Shown: positions 25,485 through 36,466, counted from the first letter of the stretch. The stretch is 64,000 nt of DNA from an uncultured Ligilactobacillus sp. (GCA_934215475.1 CAKPZY010000002.1:62001-126000), one strand, 5' to 3'. A program made the numbers and translations. Notes: generated from the letters alone by a model not told the origin.

Positions 25485-25991
25485 TCACCTGTTAGCCGGT
25501 TTAACACGAATAAAATGTTCGAAATGATATGGATAAGGGTTTTTTTCATCAACTTTCCCTTCAACATAGTCATTTAGCATAAATTCAGAATAGTCTATGT
25601 CTGGCATATAAGTATCCACTTTAAATTCATGGTCGATCCGTGTGCGATAAAAATCAGTGGCATAAGGCAAAAAATCTTTAAACAAACGAACCCCGCCAAC
25701 AATAAACAATTTTTCATTGTGGCGTCTATTGTAATATGTGATAACGTCTCTAATACTATGGAATACAGCCACTCCAGCTGGAAAATTTGAAGCATCTTGT
25801 GCGGTCAAGACAATATTTTTCCGTTGATGCAACGGATGTTTGAAACTCTCAAATGTCTTTCTTCCAGCAACGATCGTGTTATTAGTAGTATTATCTTTAA
25901 AAAATTTCATATCTGCTGGCAGATGCCAGGGCAATTTCCCCTGGTAGCCGATCCCATGATTACTATCTTCAGCCCAGATAAAAGCTAACAT
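25485..25991 (-). CDS. folA: Dihydrofolate reductase
   Basis: This enzyme reduces dihydrofolate with NADPH and is the trimethoprim target. It is 168 residues with A-F-I-W-A-E-D...I-G-x-x-G-x-L-P-W-H-L-P-A-D-M-x-F-F-K (residues 3-32, including the catalytic acidic residue), V-A-G-R-K-T-F-E-S near 42-50, and I-V-G-G-V-R-L-F near 96. It stands alone. thyA, its usual neighbour in Lactobacillales, is not adjacent. AAGGAG precedes the ATG. A parS site lies 80 bases upstream. Confidence 0.96.
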   Translation of the reverse strand: MLAFIWAEDSNHGIGYQGKLPWHLPADMKFFKDNTTNNTIVAGRKTFESFKHPLHQRKNIVLTAQDASNFPAGVAVFHSIRDVITYYNRRHNEKLFIVGGVRLFKDFLPYATDFYRTRIDHEFKVDTYMPDIDYSEFMLNDYVEGKVDEKNPYPYHFEHFIRVKPANR

Positions 25992-26071
25992 CGAACCACT
26001 CTCCTTTTTTTCTCTCCGTCATTCCTAATGATACACTGAGCGAGTACATTCGGCATCAATTTCACACTAAA

Positions 26072-26087
26072 TGTTTCACGTGAAACA
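26072..26087. promoter_or_regulatory. parS site 3
   Basis: A perfect TGTTTCACGTGAAACA lies between the flavoprotein gene's terminator and the folA start. Confidence 0.9.
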
Positions 26088-26101
26088 TTTCTCTCAAAAT
26101 A

Positions 26102-26133
26102 AAAACTAGAGAACCCCTTCGGTTTCCCTAGTT
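26102..26133 (-). terminator. Terminator of the flavoprotein oxidoreductase gene
   Basis: On the minus strand AAACTAGGGAAACC pairs with GGTTCTCTAGTTT (two mismatches), followed by TTATTTT. Confidence 0.75.
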
Positions 26134-26158
26134 TACATCTCCTCTGGTGTCCTAGCTG

Positions 26159-27373
26159 TTAATTTTCACTAATTTCTGTGACATCAATGACTTTTGTCAA
26201 TTCATCGATCGTGGGTTTTTCTCGTAGAATATTTCTAAAATGATCAAGATCATGGTCGTAGTTCCAGACCAAAACTCCATCTAGACGGTTGCTTTTATCA
26301 AAATAATAAACCGTTTCTCCACCGCTTTCAGCCAATGTTTCACGGTACATCGTTTGGGAAGCATCTAAAACTCCAACGCCTTCCCAATTAATATCATAAA
26401 CCCAGCTATAGAAATATGGTGTCCAGGTATACGGCTTATTAGCACCAGCCATATTTTCACCAGCCAACTGACCGCCAACTTCGGCGTGCCGCACATGTTC
26501 GATCCTTTGCAACCCCATTATCTTATCTGGGTAAGTTGCTATATCACCGACTGCCCAAATATTAGGATCAGAGGTAACAAATTGATTATTTGTTACGATA
26601 CCATGAGCTGCCATTTTCAACCCGGCTTTTTCGGCAAAATCAACATTCGGTTTTGAACCAATGCCCATTACCAGACCATCACCGGACAAAACGTCGCCAT
26701 TTTTCAAAGTCAATTTTACTTCACCATCAGATACTTCGTATTTATCCGCCAAGACACCAGTCAATATCTTGATCCCTTGTTCTTCATACTTTTGTTGATA
26801 CTGAGAACTCAGTTCCTCAGGAAATGCATTTTCAAATAAGCGCGAAGTATCGACAACTAACGTCACTTCCACATCATTTTGAGCCAACCCAGCAGCTATT
26901 TCAGAAGCAGTGAAGCTGCTGCCAACTACCAGGACATGCTTCCCAGGCTGGCTGAAAGCGGTGATTTTGCGGTAGTCGTCTTTTGACCTCAAAGCGATTG
27001 CCAGATCACTATCCGGTCCAGGCAGCTTGTTGGGTGTATTGCCAGTCGCCAAGAGAAGTTTGTCATAACTATATTTCTGTCCTTGCTTGGTCACGACTTC
27101 ATGTTTGTCTCTTACAAGCTTGGTAACTTCTTGCTGCAAATGCACGGTGACATGCGGCAACTCACCAGTACCTAAGATCGTATCATCCAAAGTAAAACTA
27201 TGGTCGACCCACAACTTTTTACTTAAAGCTGGCCGTGCATACGGCTCATCAACATCTGCTGACACAATGCCGATCGAGCCAGCGGGATCTTTTTCCCGGA
27301 TACCCTTCGCAGCAGCACCAGCGGCGACTCCACCGCCAACTAATAAATATTTAAAATGTTCTATATCAGCCAT
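26159..27373 (-). CDS. FAD-dependent pyridine nucleotide-disulphide oxidoreductase
   Basis: This 404-residue protein of the ferredoxin reductase/AIF-like class has a first dinucleotide fold L-V-G-G-G-V-A-A-G-A-A-A (about 9-20) for FAD and a second V-L-V-V-G-S-S-F-T-A-S-E near 144 for NAD(P)H. The C-terminal FAD motif W-A-V-G-D-I-A is near 277. There is no redox-active Cys pair, so it is not a disulphide reductase. It more likely reduces ferredoxin-like partners or acts as an NADH dehydrogenase-like enzyme. An ATG ten codons earlier is possible, but AGAGGAGG fits 27373. Bases 27374-27695 show no gene. Confidence 0.88.
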   Translation of the reverse strand: MADIEHFKYLLVGGGVAAGAAAKGIREKDPAGSIGIVSADVDEPYARPALSKKLWVDHSFTLDDTILGTGELPHVTVHLQQEVTKLVRDKHEVVTKQGQKYSYDKLLLATGNTPNKLPGPDSDLAIALRSKDDYRKITAFSQPGKHVLVVGSSFTASEIAAGLAQNDVEVTLVVDTSRLFENAFPEELSSQYQQKYEEQGIKILTGVLADKYEVSDGEVKLTLKNGDVLSGDGLVMGIGSKPNVDFAEKAGLKMAAHGIVTNNQFVTSDPNIWAVGDIATYPDKIMGLQRIEHVRHAEVGGQLAGENMAGANKPYTWTPYFYSWVYDINWEGVGVLDASQTMYRETLAESGGETVYYFDKSNRLDGVLVWNYDHDLDHFRNILREKPTIDELTKVIDVTEISEN

Positions 27374-27695
27374 TACTTTTTTGACCTCCTCTGTTACTTT
27401 CATATATGTCTTCTATCCTTCACAAAATACCATGAAAATGTGTTTAATTCCAGAAATCAACTTAAAGTTCTACCACTTATACCTATCGAAACTCAGACTA
27501 AGTATTAAAGACGTTACTAGTTAAAAGTAACTGCATGGGTGTTTCCTAGTTTTCACCAAAGACAGGAGAGAATAGGAACTTTTTTGTGCCAGCTCCATTT
27601 TGGGTAAGTCCTATTTTTCATTTTCAGGACACTCACCATCTTACTTGAACAATTTCAACTGTTGACTAAATAAAACGTTACTAAGAACTATCTAT

Positions 27696-27977
27696 CTAAT
27701 CGGATGACTCTTCATGTTTGTTGTAGTCCGTTAAATTTACGTTAACAAATGTCACAAGTTGACCTTCTTTAGCTGGTGGTAATTCAAGATGAGGTTTAGG
27801 CAAGGTTTGATTCAAACTATAGTCCCCAATAAATTCATATGCCACGCGGATCGCTCCCAAAAGGTCGTTCGCCTGTGCATAGGCACCAAATTCTGGTAAA
27901 AAGACCAGAAAATTGTAAAAGGTGCTGTCCTTTTCTGGAGTGATCACCACGGGATAAGCCACAAAATCTTTCTCCAT
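27696..27977 (-). CDS. HicB-like orphan protein
   Basis: This 93-residue protein has a HicB/UPF0150-type fold: Y-P-V-V-I-T-P-E...Y-N-F-L-V-F-L-P-E-F-G-A-Y-A-Q-A-N-D-L-L-G-A-I-R-V-A-Y-E-F-I. HicB antitoxins neutralise HicA mRNA interferases. No HicA ORF lies on either side, and there is no DNA-binding C-terminal domain. AGGAGGG precedes the ATG. It may be a solitary HicB-domain protein, which is frequent in lactobacilli, rather than half of a toxin-antitoxin pair. Confidence 0.75.
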   Translation of the reverse strand: MEKDFVAYPVVITPEKDSTFYNFLVFLPEFGAYAQANDLLGAIRVAYEFIGDYSLNQTLPKPHLELPPAKEGQLVTFVNVNLTDYNKHEESSD

Positions 27978-28441
27978 TCAACATCCCTCCTCTCTTTCAA
28001 AACAACAGTACATCTCATGCAGCAGATGTTTATGCATTATTATAATACCTTGGCGCCAAAAACAGTGAATTTTAGTGGTCACAAGAAGTATAGAGTTCTA
28101 ATTGTGAATTATATAACTATATTGGTATACCCTATATATTACGCTCATCATCTGGTAAGTCACACGAAAATTCCGACTTATATAAGTTGTAGGAAATATT
28201 TTTTCGTATCTTTTAATGATTTGGTCTAAAAACCTTGTGATTTTACATATCAGTTTATTTTGATTAGGAATGAGATAGCCCACGACTGAGGACTTTGCTT
28301 TAACTTTTCTTAATCTGTATAAATAAGTAAAAATAAGTATAATTATGTGAAAAAATCAGTAGTAAATCCTTTTTTATTAGTGATTCGCTTCACATTGTGC
28401 ACTACTAAAAAAATATTTTGATATTCATTTGGCTAGGCTAA

Positions 28442-29680
<1,239 letters not shown>

Positions 29681-29682
29681 GA

Positions 29683-30660
29683 ATGGCTAAATTAACTATG
29701 GTCAAGGCCATTACTCAAGGGCTTGGCGAAGAACTTAAACACGATGAAAAGGTTCTAGTTTTTGGTGAAGATGTTGGTAAAAATGGCGGGGTCTTCCGGG
29801 CCACAGATGGCTTACAAGAAGATTATGGAGAAGATCGTGTCTTTGATACACCATTAGCCGAATCAGGTATCAACGGTCTGGCAATGGGGTTAGCCTTACA
29901 AGGCTTTCGTCCTGTTCCTGAGATACAATTCTTTGGGTTCGTCTTCGAAACTATGGATGAAATTGCGGGTCAAATTGCCCGGACCGGCCACAGAATGGGC
30001 GGTTCGCGCAGATTGCCGATCACTATTCGGGCTCCTTTCGGTGGTGGTGTTCATACACCTGAATTGCACGCTGACAGTTTAGAAGGGCTCCTCGCTCAAA
30101 CTCCTGGTTTGCGTGTAGTCATTCCTAGCGGTCCTTATGATGCCAAGGGCTTATTGGCTTCTTCTATTCGTTCAGACGATCCGGTGTTCTTCTTAGAGCA
30201 TATGAAACTGTACCGCTCCTTTAGAGAAGAAGTTCCTGATGAACCATACACTGTTCCATTGGACAAAGCAGATGTTAAACGTGAAGGTAAAGATGTCACG
30301 ATCATTTCTTATGCTTACATGGTACAGGAAAGTTTGCGGGCTGCTGAAGAGCTGGCCAAAGATGGGATCGAAGCCGAAGTTGTTGATCTGAGAACTATAT
30401 CTCCTTTGGATGAAGAAACGATCGTTAATTCTGTTAAGAAAACCGGTCGGGCGGTCTTAGTACAGGAAGCACAGAATCAGGCTGGTGTAATGGGTCAAGT
30501 TGCTTCTGTTATCGCTCAAAAAGCGATCCTTTCGCTTGAGTCACCAATTGGCAGGGTCTCAGCGCCTGATACACCATATCCATTTAGCCAAGCTGAGGAA
30601 ATATGGCTGCCTAATAAAAAAGATATCATTGCAAAAGTCAAAGAGATCGTAAATTATTAA
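29683..30660 (+). CDS. pdhB: Pyruvate dehydrogenase E1 component, beta subunit
   Basis: This 325-residue beta subunit of the alpha2beta2 E1 has [15 protein letters not shown] near 26-40 and the transketolase-type ThDP/pyrimidine domain, then a C-terminal transketolase domain ([10 protein letters not shown] near 237). Start codon two bases after the pdhA stop. It is followed by an unusual 177-base gap before the E2 gene. Confidence 0.97.
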   Translation: MAKLTMVKAITQGLGEELKHDEKVLVFGEDVGKNGGVFRATDGLQEDYGEDRVFDTPLAESGINGLAMGLALQGFRPVPEIQFFGFVFETMDEIAGQIARTGHRMGGSRRLPITIRAPFGGGVHTPELHADSLEGLLAQTPGLRVVIPSGPYDAKGLLASSIRSDDPVFFLEHMKLYRSFREEVPDEPYTVPLDKADVKREGKDVTIISYAYMVQESLRAAEELAKDGIEAEVVDLRTISPLDEETIVNSVKKTGRAVLVQEAQNQAGVMGQVASVIAQKAILSLESPIGRVSAPDTPYPFSQAEEIWLPNKKDIIAKVKEIVNY

Positions 30661-30837
30661 TGCTCAAACAAGACAATGTACTCTAGTCACTATCCGTTTG
30701 GGGCATTAGAGTCTAACTTTTCTGTTAGAATTTCAGAAGTGGTCACGGCATTGTTTAATTTACACAATTTGACTATGTAAAAAGTGGAAGAGTGTTTCGT
30801 TTGTACGCGTAGATCAAAAGACGGGGGTATAAAACTA

Positions 30838-32463
30838 ATGGAGAAATATCAATTCAACCTGCCTGACATCGGTGAAGGCATCGCTGAAGGTACGGTCGGT
30901 GAATGGCATGTTAAGGAAGGCGACGAAGTCAAGGAAGACGGCGATTTGGTCCAAATCGAAAATGACAAGTCCGTTGAAGAGCTTCCTTCACCTGTCGCTG
31001 GTAAAGTTACCAAGATCTTGGTTCCTGAAGGTGAAACGGCGGAAGTCGGACAACCCTTAGTAGAACTGGAAGTTGAAGATGGCAAGGGCAACGTTAAAGA
31101 TGAGGGCGAAAAACCAGCACCAGAAAAAGAAAAGTCTGAAGCAGCTTCCAGTTCAGATGAAAGCAGCGGTTCAGGTAAAGAAACCTATGAATTCAAGCTG
31201 CCTGACATCGGTGAAGGCATCGCCGAAGGTACTGTCAGTGAATGGCACGTTAAGGAAGGCGACGAAGTTGAAGCTGATGGCGACCTGGTGGCCATCGAAA
31301 ATGATAAATCGACCGAAGAATTGCCGTCACCTGTTGGTGGTAAGGTAAAGAAAATCTTGGTCGCTGAAGGCGACACTGCTGAAGTCGGTCAACCTTTAGT
31401 TGAACTAGAAGTCGCTGCCGGTCAAGGTAATGTCAAGGGCGGCGGAAAAGCAGCTGCTAAAGCTTCATCTGACAAGGGTGAAAAATCTGAAGGAAATGAA
31501 AAAGAATCAGCTCCTGCTCAATCAGCCGGAAAACAAGATCATTCATTACCTGTTTTGGCAATGCCTGGTGTTCGTGCTTACGCGCGCGATAAGGGAGCGG
31601 ATTTATCACAAATCAGCGGCACTGGCAATCACGGTCAGATCTTGAAATCTGATATTGACAGTTTCTTGGCTGGTGGGGGAGCTAAGAAAGAAGAAGCTCA
31701 AGAAGAAAAACCTGCTGCCAAAGAAAAAGCAGCTGCTGCACCTGTATCAACCTCACCAGATTGGCCAGAACATTCCGAAAAGATGTCCGGTATTCGTTTT
31801 GCAACTGCTAAAGCAATGACCCGTTCTAACGATAATGTTCCTCATGTTCACATTTTCGACGACGTTATCGTCGATAAGATGTGGGATCATCGTAAGAAAT
31901 ACAAGGAACTGGCAGCTTCAAAAGGCGTGCATTTGACATTCTTGGCTTATGTCACCAAGGCACTGGCAGTTGTTTTAAAAGAGTTCCCTATTTTCAACTC
32001 GCAAGTTGATATGGACAACAAACAAAGTATTTTCAAGGACTATATCAATATTGGAATTGCAACTGATACTGATCGCGGTCTCTTCGTACCAAATGTTAAG
32101 CACGCTGACCAGCTGAGCCTGTTTGATATTGCTCGTGCTATCAGCGCTAATACAGAAAAAGCTAAAGACGGAAAATTAAGCTCAGCTGACATGAGTCACA
32201 CTGGGATCTCGATTACTAACATTGGCTCAGTTGGCGGTGGCTTCTTCACACCGATCATCAACTTCCCTGAAGTTGCAATTTTAGGTTTCGGCAAGATCAG
32301 TCCAGAACCTGTTGTAGTTGACGGTGAAATCAAATCTGCTCGTGTCTTGAAGTTGACAATGGCATTTGACCACCGTGTGATCGACGGCGCAACTGCACAA
32401 CGTGCTGTTAACCGTCTCAAAGAACTGCTGGGTGACCCAGAATTACTTTTGATGGAGGGATAA
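30838..32463 (+). CDS. pdhC: Dihydrolipoamide acetyltransferase (PDH E2), two lipoyl domains
   Basis: This E2 core of the PDH complex has 541 residues. Lipoyl domain 1 is at about 1-80, with the lipoylated Lys44 in E-N-D-K-S. An acidic/Ser linker follows. Lipoyl domain 2 is at about 117-195, with Lys157 in the same motif. A second Ala/Lys/Glu linker follows, then the E3-binding domain at about 237-277 (V-L-A-M-P-G-V-R-A-Y-A-R). The catalytic domain ends with D-H-R-V-I-D-G-A. The lipoyl domains are near-identical in sequence, a recent internal duplication. A GTG 18 codons earlier is in frame but lacks the family start and ribosome site; GGGGGT precedes 30838. Confidence 0.96.
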   Translation: MEKYQFNLPDIGEGIAEGTVGEWHVKEGDEVKEDGDLVQIENDKSVEELPSPVAGKVTKILVPEGETAEVGQPLVELEVEDGKGNVKDEGEKPAPEKEKSEAASSSDESSGSGKETYEFKLPDIGEGIAEGTVSEWHVKEGDEVEADGDLVAIENDKSTEELPSPVGGKVKKILVAEGDTAEVGQPLVELEVAAGQGNVKGGGKAAAKASSDKGEKSEGNEKESAPAQSAGKQDHSLPVLAMPGVRAYARDKGADLSQISGTGNHGQILKSDIDSFLAGGGAKKEEAQEEKPAAKEKAAAAPVSTSPDWPEHSEKMSGIRFATAKAMTRSNDNVPHVHIFDDVIVDKMWDHRKKYKELAASKGVHLTFLAYVTKALAVVLKEFPIFNSQVDMDNKQSIFKDYINIGIATDTDRGLFVPNVKHADQLSLFDIARAISANTEKAKDGKLSSADMSHTGISITNIGSVGGGFFTPIINFPEVAILGFGKISPEPVVVDGEIKSARVLKLTMAFDHRVIDGATAQRAVNRLKELLGDPELLLMEG

Positions 32464-32467
32464 ACGA

Positions 32468-33874
32468 ATGGTTGTTGGAGATTTTGCAGAAGACCTTGAA
32501 ACTGTCGTGATCGGTGCTGGTCCTGGGGGCTATGTGGCAGCGATCCACGCGGCCGAATTAGGTCAAAAAGTAACTGTTATTGAACGAGAATTTATTGGCG
32601 GGGTCTGCTTGAATGTCGGCTGTATCCCTTCTAAGGCCTTGATCGAAGCTGCACATCACTATCATAATGCACTTGGTGATTCCAGCTTAGGCCTGTCGAC
32701 AGAAAATGTTAAACTGGACTTTTCTACGACTCAAAAATGGAAAGGTTCTGTGGTTCACAAATTGACCAGTGGAGTATCTGGACTCTTTAAAAAACACCAC
32801 ATTGATGTTTTGAAGGGGGAGGCTTTCCTCAAGGACGATCACAGTTTGCGTGTCATTGGTAAAGATGATTCAGCGCAGACTTATACTTTCAAGAATTTGA
32901 TCGTCGCTACCGGCAGTCATCCAATCGAGATCCCAAACTTCAAGTTTGAAGGTCGGGTTGTCGATTCCACCGGTGCTTTGGCACTACCGAAAGTACCTAA
33001 AGAGCTCGTGGTGATCGGCGGAGGTTACATCGGCAGCGAGCTGGCTTCGGCTTACGCTAACTTTGGTTCACACGTAACTATTATTGAAGGTTTAGATTCT
33101 ATTTTGTCCAACTATGAGTCTGATTTGGTTAAAGTCGTCAAAAAGCAGATGACTGACAAAAATATCGACATCTATACCTCAGCAATGGCTAAAAAAGCAG
33201 AACAAACTGATGATTCAGTAAAGATAACGGCTGAAATCAATGGTGAGACCAAAGAATTCACGGCTGATTATTGTATCGTGTCGGTTGGACGAAAACCAAA
33301 CACAGCTGAAATGGGCTTGGAACAAGCAGGCGTTAAAACTAACGACCGCGGCTTGATCGAGGTCGACGCACAGAGTCGGACGAACGTTTCAAATATTTAT
33401 GCGATCGGCGATGTCGTTCCCGGTGCAGCCTTGGCACACAAAGCCAGTTACGAAGGAAAGGTTGCTGCTGAAGCGATTTCCGGAAAGTCTACAGTAGTGG
33501 ACTACCGTGCCTTACCTGCTGTTTGTTATACAGACGCCCAGATCGCAACGACTGGCCTAACGCTGCAAGAAGCCAAAGATCAAGGATTGGATGTTAAAAA
33601 AGCACAATTCCCGTTTGCGGCAAATGGTCGGGCTATCACGATGAATGCTACTGCCGGATTTGTTCGTCTGGTATTTATCAAGGATTCTGAAGTCCTAGTG
33701 GGAGCTCAGATCGTTGGGGCAAACGCAGCTGATTTAATTACTGAATTGACTCTGGCCATCGAATCTGGAGCAACAGTGGAAGATGTCGCTTTGACAATTC
33801 ATCCGCATCCATCGTTGGCAGAAGCCGTAATGGATGCTGCAGACGTAGGTTTAGGTTTCCCAACCAATATCTGA
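32468..33874 (+). CDS. pdhD: Dihydrolipoyl dehydrogenase (PDH E3)
   Basis: This 468-residue flavoprotein reoxidises dihydrolipoyl groups with NAD+. The FAD fold V-V-I-G-A-G-P-G-G-Y is at 13-22. The redox-active disulphide is Cys47/Cys52 in G-G-V-C-L-N-V-G-C-I-P. The NAD fold V-V-I-G-G-G-Y-I-G-S-E is near 182, and the C-terminal catalytic dyad is in I-H-P-H-P-S-L-A-E near 445. It begins four bases after the E2 stop and ends the operon. Confidence 0.97.
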   Translation: MVVGDFAEDLETVVIGAGPGGYVAAIHAAELGQKVTVIEREFIGGVCLNVGCIPSKALIEAAHHYHNALGDSSLGLSTENVKLDFSTTQKWKGSVVHKLTSGVSGLFKKHHIDVLKGEAFLKDDHSLRVIGKDDSAQTYTFKNLIVATGSHPIEIPNFKFEGRVVDSTGALALPKVPKELVVIGGGYIGSELASAYANFGSHVTIIEGLDSILSNYESDLVKVVKKQMTDKNIDIYTSAMAKKAEQTDDSVKITAEINGETKEFTADYCIVSVGRKPNTAEMGLEQAGVKTNDRGLIEVDAQSRTNVSNIYAIGDVVPGAALAHKASYEGKVAAEAISGKSTVVDYRALPAVCYTDAQIATTGLTLQEAKDQGLDVKKAQFPFAANGRAITMNATAGFVRLVFIKDSEVLVGAQIVGANAADLITELTLAIESGATVEDVALTIHPHPSLAEAVMDAADVGLGFPTNI

Positions 33875-33899
33875 TAAATATGGTTTTTTATCTAAAAGA

Positions 33900-33926
33900 T
33901 ACCCGCATAATGTGCGGGGTCTTTTT
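33900..33926 (+). terminator. pdh operon terminator
   Basis: ACCCGCA pairs with TGCGGGGT (one-base bulge), followed by CTTTTT. Bases 33927-34165 show no supportable gene. Confidence 0.8.
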
Positions 33927-34165
33927 ATGCACATGTTCACCTCATTTTATGTTTTAGCTTACCAGAATCGGCTACCCAAGGGTACACTAATACAAATGAG
34001 GACCACAATTAAAAATATCGATCACCGGCTTTTACGACTATCTATATATTGGCAAGGGATGTCAGCTGCACAAGCTCTATGTTGCATGAACTCAATTAAC
34101 ATCCCTCGTGTAAACTTCTAGATAACGGGAGATATGGTGGCGACAACGAAGAGAGGAAATGAATT

Positions 34166-35188
34166 ATGCAATATATAGCAATGGACACTGAAGACATCCG
34201 TACAAACCTAGCAACCGAACAATATCTAATGAACAGCGGTAAAATGACCCCGCCATTCATGTTATTCTATATTGAAAAGCCATGTATCATTGTGGGACGC
34301 AACCAAAACACAATGGAAGAAATTGATCCGGAATATTGCCGGGAGCACAGCATCACTATCACTCGCCGTCTTTCGGGCGGTGGTGCCATGTATCAGGACC
34401 TTGGAAATATGTGCTTTAGCATGGTCGTCCCTGCTAAAGATCAAAAGTTTGGTGATTTTAAGTCGATGGTTCAACCTGTTGTCGCCGGATTAAAGGAAAT
34501 GGGTGCTGAAAATATCGAAGTTACAGGACGTAATGACATCGTCTTAAACGGTCGTAAGTTCTCTGGCAATGCCATGTATACTCGTGATGGCAAAACTTTC
34601 TCCCATGGCACATGCATGTTTGATGTTGACACAGATGTCGTCGTGCATGCTTTACGCGTGCCTAAAGATAAGATCGAATCAAAGGGCATTAAATCAATTC
34701 GCTCACGCGTGATCAACATTAAACCGTATTTGAAAAAAGAATATCAAAAAATGGACACTTTCCAATTGCGCGATGAGCTGATCAAGAAGATCTGGAATAC
34801 CGCTACGATCGACGAAGCAGAGGATAAGTATTCCTATACATTAGACGAAGAAGATAAAAAGGGAATTGCTAAGCTGGAACACGAGATTTATTATAATTGG
34901 GACTGGGTATATGGTAAATCCCCTAAGTTTACGGTTAAACGGCGTAAGCATTTTACCGGTGGGACGATCGATGCTCGCTTTAACGTTGAAAAGGGTATGA
35001 TTGAAAACCTAGTGATTTACGGGGACTTTTTCGGGCCGGAAAACGTAGATGCAGTGCAAGATCTGCTCAAGGGCACAAAATATTCTCAAGCTGATATCAA
35101 AGAAAAATTGAACTCCATCGATCTCTCCCGCTATTTTTCCGGTATCCCGCAAGATGAGATCGTTGATTTACTGAGTATACAGCAATAA
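34166..35188 (+). CDS. lplA: Lipoate-protein ligase
   Basis: This 340-residue enzyme attaches free lipoate to E2 lipoyl domains via lipoyl-AMP. The LplA marks are present: I-I-V-G-R-N-Q-N-T near 41-49, R-R-L-S-G-G-G-A-M-Y-Q-D-L-G-N near 69-83, G-R-N-D-I-V-L-N-G-R-K-F-S-G-N-A near 119-134, and H-G-T-C-M-F-D near 148. The C-terminal lipoate-protein ligase domain follows. Location next to pdhABCD indicates its target is the PDH E2. GAGAGGA precedes the ATG. Confidence 0.95.
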   Translation: MQYIAMDTEDIRTNLATEQYLMNSGKMTPPFMLFYIEKPCIIVGRNQNTMEEIDPEYCREHSITITRRLSGGGAMYQDLGNMCFSMVVPAKDQKFGDFKSMVQPVVAGLKEMGAENIEVTGRNDIVLNGRKFSGNAMYTRDGKTFSHGTCMFDVDTDVVVHALRVPKDKIESKGIKSIRSRVINIKPYLKKEYQKMDTFQLRDELIKKIWNTATIDEAEDKYSYTLDEEDKKGIAKLEHEIYYNWDWVYGKSPKFTVKRRKHFTGGTIDARFNVEKGMIENLVIYGDFFGPENVDAVQDLLKGTKYSQADIKEKLNSIDLSRYFSGIPQDEIVDLLSIQQ

Positions 35189-35198
35189 TTTGGAAACG

Positions 35199-35238
35199 AG
35201 AGGCTTTCTCAGCGTTGCGGCTGGTTGAGCCTCTTTTT
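35199..35238 (+). terminator. lplA terminator
   Basis: AGAGGCT (35199-35205) pairs with AGCCTCT (35228-35234), with additional inner pairing CAGC/GCTG, followed by TTTT. Confidence 0.8.
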
Positions 35239-35345
35239 CGTATGTAAAAATTTCTTTTTGGAGACGTTCGAACCGTTCCAGCTGGCATAACGGTATATGT
35301 TAAAATATCATATATAATAACTTTTGCATTCTAAGGATGAAAAAA

Positions 35346-36365
35346 ATGAACGATAATAATACAAAGTTCTGGGCAGATAACCATCCCGAAATCATAGCCC
35401 ATATCGCCCAACGTCAGTTGACCAAAAAATACTATGGATTAGGGACTACGATCAATCTGACGGCATTTGGTGCCATTACTGAAAAGGATCTAGATACTGC
35501 GAATGACCTGGTTACCTATTACGAAGATCTTTTAACCGTCAACCGACCAAAATCAGAATTGATGCTTGTCAACAAGTCCGCCGGTAAGAAACCTGTCCAA
35601 GTTTCAAATGGTGTGTATGCGTTGGCTAAAAAAGCTATCGAAATAAGCCGCCAAAAGCTTGGATTTAACGCTGCAATCGGGCCATTGGTAAAACTGTGGG
35701 ATATTGGTTTTGACGATGCTCAGCTGCCCTCAAAAGAGCAATTAAAGCAATGCCTAAGTATTATCGATCCAAATGAGATCATATTAAATGATGAAGACCA
35801 GACTATCTTTCTTAAAAGTTCGGGGATGAAACTGGACCTGGGGGGGATCGCTAAGGGTTTTATTGCGGACCGGATCAAGGACCTGTGGGCAGCTTTCGGC
35901 ATTTGCAATGGCTTGATAGATCTGGGAGGAAACCTGCTGCTGGTGGGTCCAAACAGCACACATGCCGATGGCTTATGGCGAGTCGGAGTACAAGCACCCA
36001 AGGATCGCCGTGGGCAGGCAGTAGCAGTTGTAAAAACGCCTGCCTGCTCGGTAGTGACCAGCGGTATCTATGAGCGCCACTTAGATGTCGGTGGTAAAAG
36101 TTACCATCACATCTTAGATCCTGAAACGGGTTATCCTCGCAGCAATAACTTGGCCAGTGTCACAGTTTTTTCCAAGTATTCGATCGACGGCGAAATACAG
36201 ACTACTGAACTTTTCTTCGCAGGACACCCCGTCAAAAATTGGGGTACAGATGATCCCGACCTCTATGGTGCGATCTTTGTCACCAAAGATAATAAAATTT
36301 TGCTCAGCGGTATCAAGCCCGACGCTGTAACCGTGATTGCACCAGGCTTTGAAATAATTTCCTAA
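35346..36365 (+). CDS. apbE: ApbE family FAD:protein FMN transferase
   Basis: This enzyme covalently attaches FMN to Thr/Ser of target flavoproteins. It is about 339 residues. The conserved core is visible: D-L-G-G-I-A-K-G-F-I-A-D near 162-173, G-L-I-D-L-G-G-N-L-L near 187, and H-H-I-L-D-P-E-T-G-Y-P-R near 258-269. No N-terminal lipobox or signal peptide is seen, so it is cytoplasmic, unlike the exported forms. The ATG at 35337 abuts AAGG; the one at 35346 is better spaced. No obvious flavinylation target (fumarate reductase-like or FMN-binding domain) is in the window. Confidence 0.92.
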   Translation: MNDNNTKFWADNHPEIIAHIAQRQLTKKYYGLGTTINLTAFGAITEKDLDTANDLVTYYEDLLTVNRPKSELMLVNKSAGKKPVQVSNGVYALAKKAIEISRQKLGFNAAIGPLVKLWDIGFDDAQLPSKEQLKQCLSIIDPNEIILNDEDQTIFLKSSGMKLDLGGIAKGFIADRIKDLWAAFGICNGLIDLGGNLLLVGPNSTHADGLWRVGVQAPKDRRGQAVAVVKTPACSVVTSGIYERHLDVGGKSYHHILDPETGYPRSNNLASVTVFSKYSIDGEIQTTELFFAGHPVKNWGTDDPDLYGAIFVTKDNKILLSGIKPDAVTVIAPGFEIIS

Positions 36366-36372
36366 TAACACA

Positions 36373-36414
36373 AAAAGATACTGTTACTTATTGAAGCAGC
36401 AATATCTTTTTTTA
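36373..36414 (+). terminator. apbE terminator
   Basis: AAAAAGATA pairs with TATCTTTTT with an inner weak stem, ending in a run of seven T. It lies between convergent apbE and the SDR gene. Confidence 0.6.
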
Positions 36415-36466
36415 TTCTAACTTTAATTTGCCTTAACTTGGCTCTTAAACGAAGCGTAGAAATAAT

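Noticed and set aside
28017..28283. Short open frames on both strands before pdhA
   Set aside because: AT-rich, no ribosome sites, no protein-like composition.
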